Assembly: GCA_009777345.1 (NCBI GenBank)
Contig: WRMB01000016.1
Span: forward strand, 1 to 64,000
Source: Micrococcales bacterium
Lineage (GTDB): Bacteria; Actinomycetota; Actinomycetes; Actinomycetales; Cellulomonadaceae
Direction: 5' to 3'
Length of the DNA stretch: 64,000 nucleotides
This document shows positions 32,894-41,183 of the stretch, one piece after another. The notes beneath the pieces are model-generated. The model was not told where the DNA came from. It did no database searches and saw nothing but the letters and a program-made list of their open reading frames with translations. How positions within the stretch are numbered: the first letter of the stretch is position 1; each line of letters opens with the position of its first letter. Position numbers and translations under genes: made by a program.

Positions 32894-33481
32894 TCAGGCG
32901 GTGGCGAGCGCCACCGGCGGTTCTCCCGGTTCTGACCAGGTCGCGACGACCGCGGCCCGGGCAGCCGCCGGGTCGAGGCCGAGGCCGGTGAGTACCCGGT
33001 GGGCGACGGTCTCGTCCAGACGGACCGCCGCGAGCAGCAGGTGGCCGGTGTCGATCTGCTTGTGACCGGCGTGGATAGCCTCGCGCAGGGCGATCTGGAG
33101 CATCTTCTTGGCGGGTGCGTCGAACGGGATGTGCCCCGCCGCCCGGCGGCCGGTGACCCGACCGGCGCGGTCCAGGGCGCCAGGGCCGAACGTGGCGTCG
33201 GTGCGGGCGCGCACCTCGTCCAGGTCGATGCCCAGGTGGGCCAGGGCATCGCCGTCCAGAGCGTCGGGCCGGACGGCCTGGGCTGCAGCCTGGAGGACCG
33301 CCTCGGCGTCGACGCCGAGCCTGGCCAGTGCCCGGGCCGCGACCGAACCCTGCGGGCCGCTCGTGCGTACCGCGCCTGCCAGGACGTGCGCGGTGCCGAT
33401 CCGCTCGGTGTGCCAGGCGCGGGCCAGCTCCTGGGCCTCGACGACGGCGGCGCGGGCCTGCGTGGAGAAACGTTCGAACAT
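32894..33481 (-). CDS. Clp N-terminal repeat protein
   Basis: The 195-residue product consists of two Clp-N repeats and lacks any ATPase domain. It begins MFERFSTQARAAVVEAQELA with IGTAHVLAGAVRTS, and the second repeat contains FDAPAKKMLQIALREAIHAG and IDTGHLLLAAVRLDE. Such stand-alone Clp-N proteins occur in actinomycetes next to a small HTH gene and may tune ClpC substrate choice. The ATG at 33481 overlaps the stop of the HTH gene by one base (TGATG), so the two are coupled. Regulation by the paired dyads upstream of the HTH gene is likely. Confidence 0.9.
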   Translation of the reverse strand: MFERFSTQARAAVVEAQELARAWHTERIGTAHVLAGAVRTSGPQGSVAARALARLGVDAEAVLQAAAQAVRPDALDGDALAHLGIDLDEVRARTDATFGPGALDRAGRVTGRRAAGHIPFDAPAKKMLQIALREAIHAGHKQIDTGHLLLAAVRLDETVAHRVLTGLGLDPAAARAAVVATWSEPGEPPVALATA

Positions 33482-33690
33482 CAGCCGACCTTCTTCCGGT
33501 ATCGCTGGTGGACGGCCTGCCTGGACACCCCGAGAGCATCGGCGACCTGCTGCCACGACCAGCCCAGCTGTCGCGCCCGTTCGACGTGCAGCAGCTCCAG
33601 ACGGTCGGCCAGGTCGCGCAGGGCGCGGACCGCGGCCAGGCCGGTCCCGGGGTCGTCCGACGTCGCGGTGGCGAGCAGCTGTTCGGTCAT
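33481..33690 (-). CDS. Small HTH protein paired with the Clp-N protein
   Basis: The 69-residue product ends in a helix-turn-helix, ARQLGWSWQQVADALGVSRQ then AVHQRYRKKVG, preceded by a short helix (AVRALRDLADRLELLHVERA). It resembles the HTH domain proteins encoded upstream of Clp-N proteins in actinomycetes. Two perfect GTCAAG-N4-CTTGAC dyads begin 3 bp upstream of its ATG (33690), which suggests autorepression of this two-gene unit. It is translationally coupled to the Clp-N gene. Confidence 0.85.
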   Translation of the reverse strand: MTEQLLATATSDDPGTGLAAVRALRDLADRLELLHVERARQLGWSWQQVADALGVSRQAVHQRYRKKVG

Positions 33691-33692
33691 GC

Positions 33693-33736
33693 GTCAAGGA
33701 TGCTTGACGACGAACCGGATGTCAAGCATCCTTGAC
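33693..33736. promoter_or_regulatory. Paired GTCAAG-N4-CTTGAC operators
   Basis: Two perfect 16-bp dyads, GTCAAG-GATG-CTTGAC (33693-33708) and GTCAAG-CATC-CTTGAC (33721-33736), are spaced 28 bp centre to centre, directly upstream of the HTH/Clp-N operon. The CTTGA/TCAAG core recalls the CTTGAGT-N7-ACTCAAG heat-shock operator (HAIR) of HspR, but the spacing differs. Confidence 0.65.
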
Positions 33737-33780
33737 GACCAGGTCGACGCGACTCCCCGTGAGCATCTCGCCCGACTCTG

Positions 33781-33829
33781 CGAGGGACGAACTTGTTGCT
33801 TCGTCCCTCGTCCGGAACTTCGTCCCTCG
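33781..33829. repeat. Palindrome plus half-repeat (CGAGGGACGAA)
   Basis: CGAGGGACGAA (33781-33791) pairs with TTCGTCCCTCG (33800-33810), and the second arm recurs as a direct repeat at 33819-33829. The last copy lies 17 bp before the ATG of the next gene. It may be an operator for that gene or another palindromic element. Confidence 0.6.
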
Positions 33830-33846
33830 GCGGCGCCCGGGGCCGT

Positions 33847-34587
33847 ATGCTCCAGGATGTGTCCCCAGCAGGTGTGATCCCAGGGAGTTTCCCGCTGACG
33901 TACGAGGACTGCTATGGCGTGGTCGAGACGACATGCTGGACAGACGGCCATGGCCTGGTGTTCTCCTTGCGGGGTCGGACGTTCCGGGGCTGTAGTTTCA
34001 GCCTGCTGGATCCTGACGGCACCACGATGGCTGAACTGCCGGACGACCTGTTCCCGGTGGGCACCTACGGTGTGAGCGGCGACGGTGACCTCTTGGCCAA
34101 GTTCACGCTGACGGTCCCGCTAGCAGTGACCGGCGCTGGGCAGTCCGCCGGGAATCTGACCCTCACCTTCGACCTCCGAGATCTTCGAGAGACCAAAGAC
34201 TACGACTACGTCGACGGATGCCTAGAGCTAGACGGGGCGACATACCGGTCTACGCGGGGGTACGTCGAAAACCTGTTGATCGACGTGCAAGAACAACTTC
34301 CGGACGATGTATTTCTCGTGTGCTGCCTGTCGTGCCGTTGGTCGCACTACACGCCTTGCGGCAACGATGACTTCGGATGTCTTCGCTGTCTTCGGGACTG
34401 GGACGACGCATCGACGGTATCGAGTAAAGGCGATCTGTTTCGAGCATGGTCCAGCGATGCTTGGGTGCAAGTGCAGGAGACCTGGTGCTGCCCTCGGTTC
34501 TCGTTGCTCCAGCCGGGCCAGTGGGCGTACAAGGACTGGGGCCAGGTGTACCAGAAGGCTGGACGCGTCCCACCCCCGGAGCTGTGA
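33847..34587 (+). CDS. Cys-rich hypothetical protein (DUF6304-like)
   Basis: The 246-residue product is beta-rich in its first half (SFPLTYEDCYGVVETTCWTD, GLVFSLRGRTFRGCSF, SAGNLTLTFDLRD) and carries a Cys cluster in the second (VCCLSCRWSHYTPCGNDDFG then CLRCLRDW), which looks like a zinc-binding knuckle. It may belong to the DUF6304 group, but that is a weak recollection. The ATG at 33847 is chosen because upstream codons run into the palindromic repeat. Codon use includes ATA/TTG/AGA-type codons rare in its neighbours, hinting at transfer. No partner gene is adjacent. Confidence 0.65.
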   Translation: MLQDVSPAGVIPGSFPLTYEDCYGVVETTCWTDGHGLVFSLRGRTFRGCSFSLLDPDGTTMAELPDDLFPVGTYGVSGDGDLLAKFTLTVPLAVTGAGQSAGNLTLTFDLRDLRETKDYDYVDGCLELDGATYRSTRGYVENLLIDVQEQLPDDVFLVCCLSCRWSHYTPCGNDDFGCLRCLRDWDDASTVSSKGDLFRAWSSDAWVQVQETWCCPRFSLLQPGQWAYKDWGQVYQKAGRVPPPEL

Positions 34588-34625
34588 CGTCTGTGTGCGG
34601 CGGTTGCACGGTATCACGCCGTGCG

Positions 34626-34685
34626 GTCGTTCATTGATCACAAAGTCGTTCATCCGGATGAACGACTTCGTGATCAATGAACGAC
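34626..34685. repeat. 60-bp near-perfect palindrome
   Basis: Arms of 30 bases (left arm starts GTCGTTCATTGATCACAAAG) meet with no loop at CATCC|GGATG; one base pair is mismatched. Within each arm GTCGTTCAT occurs twice, so the palindrome is built from repeated units. It lies between the Cys-rich gene and the DUF6350 gene. Confidence 0.92.
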
Positions 34686-34820
34686 CTGGTGGCCGGTCGC
34701 CGGCTACTGGCTGAACCGGACCGAAGCGGGAGACGCGTTGGGCGTCGGGACTGGGGGAGGTCCGGCGACGCGCCGGGAGCGCTGCGCGGTGCTGTTGCGG
34801 CGGGCGGTGACGATGGGGGC

Positions 34821-36086
34821 GTGACATCTGCCACCCGGCCCCGGCGGTCTGCCCTGGTCGAGCCGGAGACCGCCCTGGGTGCGCGGGGCGATCGGCTCTC
34901 CGGGTCGCCGGGCGGGGCCGTGGCGGCGTTCGCGGCGCTCCAGGGCTGGGTGCTGTCGGTGCTGCTGGTGGTGCTGCCTACGCTGGCCGTCGCGCTGACC
35001 GCGGCCGAGCCCGGCGACCAGCCCGGCTGGGGGGCTGGCCAGGCGGGGCTGCGGTTGTGGCTGCTGGGCCACGGGGTGCCGCAGACGGTGGACGGTGTGG
35101 TCGTCTCCCTGGTCCCGCTGGGTATCACCGCGCTCGCGGTCTACACGCTGTACGCCGCGACGCGGCGCGCCCAGGTGGCAGCAGGCGGGATGGTGACGGG
35201 GGCGCTCTGCTACACGGTGCTGACCGTGGTGGCCGCGCTGCTCGGCGGGGTCGGCGGGCTCGGGGTGGTCCGGTCGGTGGTGGGCGGGCTGGTCGTCGGG
35301 GGGCTGGGCGCCGGGCTGGGAGCAGCGCGCGGGTCCCAGGCGTGGAGGGGTGTCGCGCCGGTGAGCCGACCGTCGCCGCCGGTGCGGGCGGGGCTGCGGG
35401 CGGCGGCGCTGGCCGGGGCGCTGGTCGTCGGGGTCGCGGGGCTGCTCGTCGTGGTCTGGGTGGTGGTCGGTCGGGGCGCCATCGGCGAGGTGGTGCGGGG
35501 GTTGTCGCTCGATGCGGTCGGCGGGGTGGTGTACGCGGTCGCCCAGCTGGTCTACCTGCCGAACCTCCTGGTCTGGGCGGTGGCCTGGTTGTCCGGTGCG
35601 GGCTTCGTCGTGGGGTCGGGTACCCGGTTCGCGCCCGACGAGGTGGTCGGCGGGCCGATGCCCGCGGTGCCGCTGCTCGGCGCGCTGCCCACCTGGTCGG
35701 GTCCGTACCTGGCGCTGGCCGCTCCGGCGCTGCTCGTCGTCGTGGGTGCCGCGGTCGGGTTCTACCTGCACCGTCGGGCCCCGGCCGGTGCCTGGTGGCA
35801 CCAGCCCGCGGCGGTCGGTACGTGCGCCCTGGCTACGGCGGTGGCGACGGCCGTCCTCGTCGCGGCGGCGTCGGGTTCGGCCGGACCGGGACGGCTGGGC
35901 GTGGTCGGGGCGGTCTGGTGGCAGGTCGGCCCGCTGGTCGGGGGACTGGTCGGGCTGGGTGCGGCCCTGGTCGCGCTGCCCGGGTCGGCGGTGCTGCGGC
36001 ACCGGGCGAGGGTCGCCGTGGGGCAGGGCGCGCAGTCGGCGGTCCACCGGGCGACGTCCGTGGTGGGTCGGGCCCGTCGTCGCTGA
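34821..36086 (+). CDS. DUF6350 family membrane protein
   Basis: The 421-residue product is a polytopic membrane protein with about nine hydrophobic helices and a Gly/Ala/Val-rich composition, matching the DUF6350 family (sometimes annotated PerM-like in cell division). Landmarks are WVLSVLLVVLPTLAVALTAA, ALAVYTLYAATRRAQVA and LVYLPNLLVWAVAWLSGAGF followed by VGSGTRF. In many actinomycetes this gene lies between sucD and purN/purH; here none of them is present. The GTG at 34821 is preferred because the ATG at 34677 lies inside the palindrome and would add a charged leader. Confidence 0.85.
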   Translation: MTSATRPRRSALVEPETALGARGDRLSGSPGGAVAAFAALQGWVLSVLLVVLPTLAVALTAAEPGDQPGWGAGQAGLRLWLLGHGVPQTVDGVVVSLVPLGITALAVYTLYAATRRAQVAAGGMVTGALCYTVLTVVAALLGGVGGLGVVRSVVGGLVVGGLGAGLGAARGSQAWRGVAPVSRPSPPVRAGLRAAALAGALVVGVAGLLVVVWVVVGRGAIGEVVRGLSLDAVGGVVYAVAQLVYLPNLLVWAVAWLSGAGFVVGSGTRFAPDEVVGGPMPAVPLLGALPTWSGPYLALAAPALLVVVGAAVGFYLHRRAPAGAWWHQPAAVGTCALATAVATAVLVAAASGSAGPGRLGVVGAVWWQVGPLVGGLVGLGAALVALPGSAVLRHRARVAVGQGAQSAVHRATSVVGRARRR

Positions 36087-36167
36087 CCGCAAGCCCGGTA
36101 CGCGCTCGCCGGAGCTGTCGTCGTCAGCCGCACTGTGCGCTGGGCGGGAGTTGCCATACCGCCGAAA

Positions 36168-36203
36168 CGCGATATATCGTGTTCCACGTCGAGATATATC
36201 GCG
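36168..36203. promoter_or_regulatory. PadR-type operator and promoter of the DUF4097-padR operon
   Basis: CGCGATATATC (36168-36178) is repeated in inverted form as GATATATCGCG (36193-36203). A candidate promoter TTGCCA (36151-36156), 16-base spacer, TATATC (36173-36178) overlaps the left arm. The sequence is of the ATATCGCGATAT kind reported for PadR repressors, and a padR gene is the second gene of the operon. Confidence 0.75.
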
Positions 36204-36215
36204 AGAGGAGCGGTC

Positions 36216-37109
36216 ATGGCTACGGAGTCGTGGGTCATCGCAGGCCCGCAGGTCATCGAGGTGGACGAGGTACGCGCCGTGCGGGTGCAGATCATCGGGG
36301 GGCGGGTGGACGTCGTCGGCCAGGACGCGCCAGGTGCCCGGCTGGAGGTGCACGACGTGCACGGCCGACCCCTGGAGGTCTCGCTGCGTGACGGCGAGCT
36401 GCGCGTGGGCTACGCCGACACGCTGTCCGGCTGGGAGGCGTTCCTGGACCGGCTGAAGACCTTCCGCTCGTCGGACAAGGTGGACGTGCACCTGGCGGTG
36501 CCGCGGGCGGCGGCGGTGCGGGTCGGCACGGTCAGCGCCGAGGGGCTGCTGGCCGATATCGACGAGGACTCGTCGGTGGGTACCGTCTCCGGCGCGCTGG
36601 TCGTCGACTCGACCCGGGGGCAGCTGTCGGCCCGGTCGGTGTCCGGCGAGCTGTCGGCCCGCAACCACCACGGTCCGCTGACCATGAACTCGGTGTCCGG
36701 AGACCTGGCCGCGTCCGGCGAGCTGACCGCGGTGCACGCCAACACGGTGTCCGGCGCGGTGAGCCTGGACCTGGCGTCGGCGACGTCGTCGATCACCACG
36801 ACCACGGTGTCGGGGGCGGTCACCGCGCGGCTGCCCGAAGGGGTGGGGGTGCAGGTGCGCGTCCAGTCGGTGTCGGGCCGGGTCGTCGTGGACGGGGTGG
36901 ACTACAAGAGCTCCATGCCGGGTGCCGCGACGGTCGACCAGCCAGGCGACAGCGGAACCTGCCACCTGTCGGTCACGACGGTGTCCGGCGACGTCACCGT
37001 GCTGCGCGACGTGGCCGTCCCCGCCCCGGTGGTCGACGACGCACCCGAGGCGTCCGACGCACCGGAGGTGTCGGACGGGCCGGAGACCGACGGTCAGGTG
37101 CCCGCATGA
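36216..37109 (+). CDS. DUF4097 beta-helix (adhesin-like) protein
   Basis: The 297-residue product is a DUF4097/DUF4098-type protein with a repetitive right-handed beta structure: SSVGTVSGALVVDST, LSARSVSGELSARNHHGPLT, MNSVSGDLAASGELTAVHAN, TVSGAVSLDLASATS and TTTTVSGAVTARLP. The recurring [TS]VSG unit every 17-20 residues is the hallmark. There is no signal peptide, so it is probably cytoplasmic despite the adhesin label. The ATG at 36216 has GAGAGGAG upstream. Its stop overlaps the padR start by four bases, and a PadR-type operator lies at the promoter. Confidence 0.9.
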   Translation: MATESWVIAGPQVIEVDEVRAVRVQIIGGRVDVVGQDAPGARLEVHDVHGRPLEVSLRDGELRVGYADTLSGWEAFLDRLKTFRSSDKVDVHLAVPRAAAVRVGTVSAEGLLADIDEDSSVGTVSGALVVDSTRGQLSARSVSGELSARNHHGPLTMNSVSGDLAASGELTAVHANTVSGAVSLDLASATSSITTTTVSGAVTARLPEGVGVQVRVQSVSGRVVVDGVDYKSSMPGAATVDQPGDSGTCHLSVTTVSGDVTVLRDVAVPAPVVDDAPEASDAPEVSDGPETDGQVPA

Positions 37110-37735
37110 TGGCCCCGGTGTTCGCCCACGGGCAGCTGCGGCTGTACCTGCTGGCGCTGCTGGAGTCCGGGCCGCGGCACGGCTACGAGCTGATCCAGGC
37201 GCTGTCGGACCGGTTCGGCGGGACGTACCGTCCCTCCGCGGGGACGGTCTACCCGCGCCTGGCCCGGCTGGAGGCTGAGGGCCTGGTGGTGCGGGCACCG
37301 CTGGCGGAACCAGGGGAGCCGGGGCGCAAGACGATGTACGCGCTGACTCCTGCCGGTCGGGAAGAGCTGGCGGCCCGTCAGGGCGACCTGGCCGATCTGG
37401 AGGCCGATATCTCCGACTCGGTACGCGACCGGGCCGCGCAGGTCCGCGAGGACGCCCGCGTGGCGATGACCGGGCTGCGCGCCGACCTGGCGGCGGCCGC
37501 CCAGGAGGCCCGGGCCACCGCCCGGCCGGGCCGGTCTGCCGTCGCCGACGACCAGCGCACCGCCTCGCACGCCCGCCGTGTCGAGATCGAGACCATGCTG
37601 CGCCGGTTCACCGACGACGTCCGCGCCGACCTGCGCCGGGCCGACGCCGACGCCGCGGTCCCGGGTCTCGCGGTGGACACTGTCCGCACCGTCCTGGACT
37701 CCGCCCGCCAGGCCGTCCGCGCCACCCTGCGCTGA
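37106..37735 (+). CDS. PadR family transcriptional regulator
   Basis: The 209-residue product is a PadR-type winged-helix repressor. The N-terminal domain has LRLYLLALLESGPRHGYELI, GGTYRPSAGTVYPRLARLEA and GRKTMYALTPAGREEL, followed by a long coiled dimerisation region. ATG overlaps the DUF4097 stop, so both are co-expressed. It probably represses its own operon through the ATATCG dyad at 36168-36203; the effector is unknown but may be an envelope-active compound, as for other PadR-DUF4097 pairs. A long palindrome follows the stop by four bases. Confidence 0.94.
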   Translation: MMAPVFAHGQLRLYLLALLESGPRHGYELIQALSDRFGGTYRPSAGTVYPRLARLEAEGLVVRAPLAEPGEPGRKTMYALTPAGREELAARQGDLADLEADISDSVRDRAAQVREDARVAMTGLRADLAAAAQEARATARPGRSAVADDQRTASHARRVEIETMLRRFTDDVRADLRRADADAAVPGLAVDTVRTVLDSARQAVRATLR

Positions 37736-37739
37736 CCGG

Positions 37740-37807
37740 ACGAGGTACGAGGTACGGCACGAGGTACGAGGTCAACCTCGTACCTCGTGCCGTACCTCGT
37801 ACCTCGT
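37740..37807. repeat. Perfect 33-bp-arm palindrome built of CGAGGTA units
   Basis: Two perfect 33-base arms (left arm starts ACGAGGTACGAGGTACGGCA) are separated by only CA. Each arm contains ACGAGGTACGAGGT twice, around GGC. It starts four bases after the padR stop and could terminate that operon, but its exactness and design match the other palindromic elements in the window. Confidence 0.93.
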
Positions 37808-37867
37808 TGCTGGCCAGGTCGGCGCGTCCTGTGGGCTGGTGCGGTATCGGCGTCGCAGAATTGCGCC

Positions 37868-38701
37868 ATGGTACGGCGAGGGTTATTGGCCTCGGTCGGA
37901 CCCTGGTCGCCTGGGCTCGTCCCGGCGCTGCTGGTCGGTGTCGCGGCGGTCCTGGCGCTGCCGTTCCGGCTGGTCTGGGCGGGCTGGGCGGTGCTGGCGC
38001 TCGCGGTCGGGATCGCCTGGTGGCTCGACCGGCTCGGTCGCACGACCCGGCTGGGCCGCGATATCACGGTTATCGCCGTGGGGCTGGCGATCGTGTCTTC
38101 GGTCTCGGTGGCCGCCGATATCTCCTGGGGCAACTACTTCCGTCTCGGCGGGGTGTTCGCCGCCGCGGTCATGGTGCCGTACCTGCTGTCGCGCTACCTG
38201 TTCGACGACGACGAGGTGCGGTTCCCGTGGCGGGGTCGATGGCCCTGGAGCCGGCTGCAGTGGGGGTACATCGGGGTGGTGATCGTCGCCGGCTACCTCT
38301 TGCTGCCGTTCTACTTCATCTCCTCAGGCGTGTGGGAGAACTGGCCGGCGGTCCACGAGTGGCACGAGGTCGCCCGGCTGTTCGTCGGGGTCAACGTGGT
38401 CGGCACCTGGGACGAACTGTTCTTCATCTGCACCGTATTCGCGCTGTACCTGCGCCACTTCCCGATGTGGCAGGCCAACACGCTGCAGGCGATGGTATTC
38501 ATCCCGTTCCTGTGGGAGCTGGGCTACCAGGCCTGGGGCCCGGCGCTGACCATCCCCTTCGCCCTGCTGCAGGGCTGGCTGTTCCGCCGCACGCGCGCGC
38601 TGGCCTACGTCGTCACCGTCCACCTGCTGTTCGACCTGGTCGTCTTCGGTGTCATCGTCCACGCCCGCAACCCCGGCACCATCCCGATCTTCCTGCTGTG
38701 A
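37868..38701 (+). CDS. CPBP-family-like membrane protein with altered motif
   Basis: The 277-residue product has about eight transmembrane helices and resembles the CPBP (Abi/CAAX-processing type) intramembrane protease family in its C-terminal half: VGTWDELFFICTVFALYLRH, FLWELGYQAWGPALTIPFAL and TVHLLFDLVVFGVIVHARNP. The canonical EExxxR motif reads DELFFI, so one Glu is Asp and the Arg is absent; the later H and D positions (HLLFD) are kept. Catalysis is therefore uncertain. ATG start at 37868. It follows the padR palindrome and converges on glgB. Confidence 0.75.
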   Translation: MVRRGLLASVGPWSPGLVPALLVGVAAVLALPFRLVWAGWAVLALAVGIAWWLDRLGRTTRLGRDITVIAVGLAIVSSVSVAADISWGNYFRLGGVFAAAVMVPYLLSRYLFDDDEVRFPWRGRWPWSRLQWGYIGVVIVAGYLLLPFYFISSGVWENWPAVHEWHEVARLFVGVNVVGTWDELFFICTVFALYLRHFPMWQANTLQAMVFIPFLWELGYQAWGPALTIPFALLQGWLFRRTRALAYVVTVHLLFDLVVFGVIVHARNPGTIPIFLL

Positions 38702-38728
38702 CCCGCCCCTGTGCTCCATCGCCTCCAT

Positions 38729-38784
38729 ATTATTCCAACGAATAATCGGCGTAGGCTCACGTTATTCCAACGAATAATGTGAGC
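38729..38784. terminator. Two TTATTC-caac-GAATAA hairpins between convergent genes
   Basis: ATTATTC-CAAC-GAATAAT (38729-38746) and GCTCACGTTATTC-CAAC-GAATAATGTGAGC (38755-38784) share the same AT-rich core, strikingly unlike the surrounding GC-rich DNA. They lie between the ends of the CPBP gene and glgB. They may serve as a bidirectional terminator or be duplicated regulator-binding sites. Confidence 0.6.
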
Positions 38785-38798
38785 GGAGGTGGTGCGGG

Positions 38799-40988
38799 TC
38801 AGGCGGGTTCGACCGAGTCGGCGACCAGGATGATGCCGCCCAGCGGGGGGACGCGGACGGTGGCGGAATAGGGGCGGCCGTAGTGGGGGACCGGTTCGGC
38901 CTGGACGTCGCCGACGTTGCCGACGCCGGAACCGCCGTACAGCGGCGAGTCGGTGTTGAGGACCTCGCGCCATACCCCGCCGGACGGCAGGGGCAGGCGG
39001 TAGTCGTCGTGGGGGACGCCCGCGAAGTTCACGACGACCGCGACCGTCGGGGTGTCGGGGCCTTTGCGCAGGTAGGCCAGGAGGTTACGGTCGGCGGCGT
39101 CGGAGTCCAGCCATTCGAAACCGTCCGGCGTGTGGTCGCGCAGCCACAGGGCGGGGGTGTTCCGGTAGACCTGGTTGAGGTCGCGGACGCAGTCGCGGAC
39201 CCCCTGGTGGCCGGGGTCGTCGAGGGTGAACCAGTCGAGCTCGTGCTTTTCCGTCCACTCGCCGCCCTGGGCGTACTCCGAACCCATGAACAGCAGCTTC
39301 TTGCCCGGGTGGGTCCACTGGAACAGGTACAGGGCACGGCAGCCGGCCAGGCGCTGCCAGTGGTCGCCGGGCATCCGGCCGTAGATCGAGCCTTTACCGT
39401 GCACCACCTCGTCGTGCGACAGCGGCAGGACGTACTGCTCGGAGAAGGCGTAGACCATCGAGAAGGTGATCTCGTTGTGGTGGTAGCGACGGTTGATCGG
39501 CGATTCCTGCAGGTAGCGCAGGGTGTCGTTCATCCAGCCCATGTTCCACTTCAGGCCGAAACCCAGACCGTCGGCGCTGGTGGGTCGGGTCACGCCGGGC
39601 CAGGCAGTGGACTCCTCGGCGATCATGAGGATGCCGGGGCTGCGCCGGTACGAGGTGGCGTTGGCTTCCTGGACGAACGAGATGGCTTCCAGGTTCTCCC
39701 GGCCGCCGAACTGGTTGGGCCGCCACTGCCCGGCCTCGCGCGAGTAGTCCAGGTACAGCATGGAGGCGACCGCGTCGACGCGCAGACCGTCGACGTGGAA
39801 CTCCTCCAGCCAGAACGTGGCGTTGGCGACCAGGAAGTTGCGCACCTCGCGGCGGCCGAAGTTGAACACGTAGGTGCCCCAGTCCTGGTGCTCGCCGCGC
39901 ATCGGGTCCGGGTCCTCGTACAGGGCGGTACCGTCGAACCGGCCCAACGACCAGTCGTCCTTCGGGAAGTGGGCCGGCACCCAGTCCACGATGACGCCGA
40001 TACCGGCGTTGTGCAGGCAGTCGACCAGGTGACGGAAGTCGTCGGGCCCGCCGTAGCGCGACGTCGGGGCGTAGTACGACGACACCTGGTAGCCCCACGA
40101 CCCGCCGAAGGGGTGCTCAGCCACCGGCATCAGCTCGACGTGGGTGAAGCCCATGCTGGTGACGTACTCGGTCAGCTCGGTGGCCAGCTGCCGGTAGGTC
40201 CGGCCCCAGCGCCACGAACCCAGGTGCACCTCGTAGATCGACATCGCGCTGTGGTACCAGTCGGCCTGGGGTCGGGCCGTCATCCACGCCTGGTCGGTCC
40301 AGGTGTAGTCCTCCTCGACGACGACGGACGCCGTGGCGGGCGGCACCTCGGTGGCGCGGGCCATCGGGTCGGCCTTCTGCCGCCAGCTGCCGTCGGCGGC
40401 GATGATCTCGTACTTGTACGTCGTGCCCGGGCCCAGGTCGGGGACGAACAGCTCCCAGATACCCGACGACCCGAGCGAGCGCATGGCGTGGGTGCGGCCC
40501 TGCCAGAAGTTGAAGTCGCCGACCAGCCGCACCGCCCGGGCTGTGGGCGCCCAGACCGCGAACGCCGTCCCGGTGACCTGGCCCAGCTCGCCGCCGAACC
40601 GCTTGACGTTCGCGCCGAGCACCTGCCACAGCTGTTCGTGACGGCCCTCGCCGATGAGGTGCAGGTCGACCTCGCCGACCGTCGGCATGAACCGGTACGG
40701 GTCGTCGGACGTGGTGGTCTGGCCCTCGTAGGTGATCTCCAGGCGGTAGTCGGGCACCTGCGGCCCGGGCAGCACCGCCACCCAGACGCCCTCCAGCTCG
40801 TGCCGGGCTTCGGTGCGCCCGTCGGCCGTGACCACGACGACGGCGTCGGCCCCGGGGCGGACCACCCGGATCGTCACCGAGTCGTCCGTCGGATGGGCCC
40901 CCAGGACGCAGTGCGGGTCGTAGTGGGTGCCGTTCGCGACGGAACGCAGCAGGTCGTCGTCGGCCGGTACGGGGCGCAGCGTGCTCAT
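38799..40988 (-). CDS. glgB: 1,4-alpha-glucan branching enzyme
   Basis: The 729-residue product is the GH13 branching enzyme that makes alpha-1,6 branches in glycogen. It has an N-terminal CBM48 pair ([19 protein letters not shown]; then [20 protein letters not shown]), the TIM-barrel motifs [28 protein letters not shown] (nucleophile Asp), [13 protein letters not shown] (acid Glu) and [14 protein letters not shown], and the C-terminal beta domain. The ATG at 40988 ([12 protein letters not shown]) is preferred over an ATG two codons upstream. It is separated by about 15 kb from the treS-glgE operon, with which it should work in alpha-glucan metabolism. Confidence 0.97.
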   Translation of the reverse strand: MSTLRPVPADDDLLRSVANGTHYDPHCVLGAHPTDDSVTIRVVRPGADAVVVVTADGRTEARHELEGVWVAVLPGPQVPDYRLEITYEGQTTTSDDPYRFMPTVGEVDLHLIGEGRHEQLWQVLGANVKRFGGELGQVTGTAFAVWAPTARAVRLVGDFNFWQGRTHAMRSLGSSGIWELFVPDLGPGTTYKYEIIAADGSWRQKADPMARATEVPPATASVVVEEDYTWTDQAWMTARPQADWYHSAMSIYEVHLGSWRWGRTYRQLATELTEYVTSMGFTHVELMPVAEHPFGGSWGYQVSSYYAPTSRYGGPDDFRHLVDCLHNAGIGVIVDWVPAHFPKDDWSLGRFDGTALYEDPDPMRGEHQDWGTYVFNFGRREVRNFLVANATFWLEEFHVDGLRVDAVASMLYLDYSREAGQWRPNQFGGRENLEAISFVQEANATSYRRSPGILMIAEESTAWPGVTRPTSADGLGFGLKWNMGWMNDTLRYLQESPINRRYHHNEITFSMVYAFSEQYVLPLSHDEVVHGKGSIYGRMPGDHWQRLAGCRALYLFQWTHPGKKLLFMGSEYAQGGEWTEKHELDWFTLDDPGHQGVRDCVRDLNQVYRNTPALWLRDHTPDGFEWLDSDAADRNLLAYLRKGPDTPTVAVVVNFAGVPHDDYRLPLPSGGVWREVLNTDSPLYGGSGVGNVGDVQAEPVPHYGRPYSATVRVPPLGGIILVADSVEPA

Positions 40989-41183
40989 GCCCATAAGCCA
41001 ACCACCGAACGCGCCCAGATGCAGGGCCGACAGTCCGTTCCGCAGCAAGTCGGGCCGGAATATCGGGTGGTCGTCAGGTGGCTGGGACGCATCGGTCCGG
41101 ACAGTGACCAGTCCGGGCGTGTCTGTCCGTTCTGTGCAACAACGTGCTGGCCGAGTGCGCAGGGGGACCGGTCCGGCTGTCGG

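Noticed and set aside
32085..33539. 484-residue reading that would fuse VapC to an upstream region
   Set aside because: The vapB and Clp-N genes occupy that DNA in other frames with good motifs; VapC starts at 32519.
34704..37298. Very long open frame on the minus strand opposite the DUF6350 and DUF4097 genes
   Set aside because: Its translation is Arg/Pro/His-rich with no motifs, and the plus strand has recognised genes; it is a by-product of high GC.
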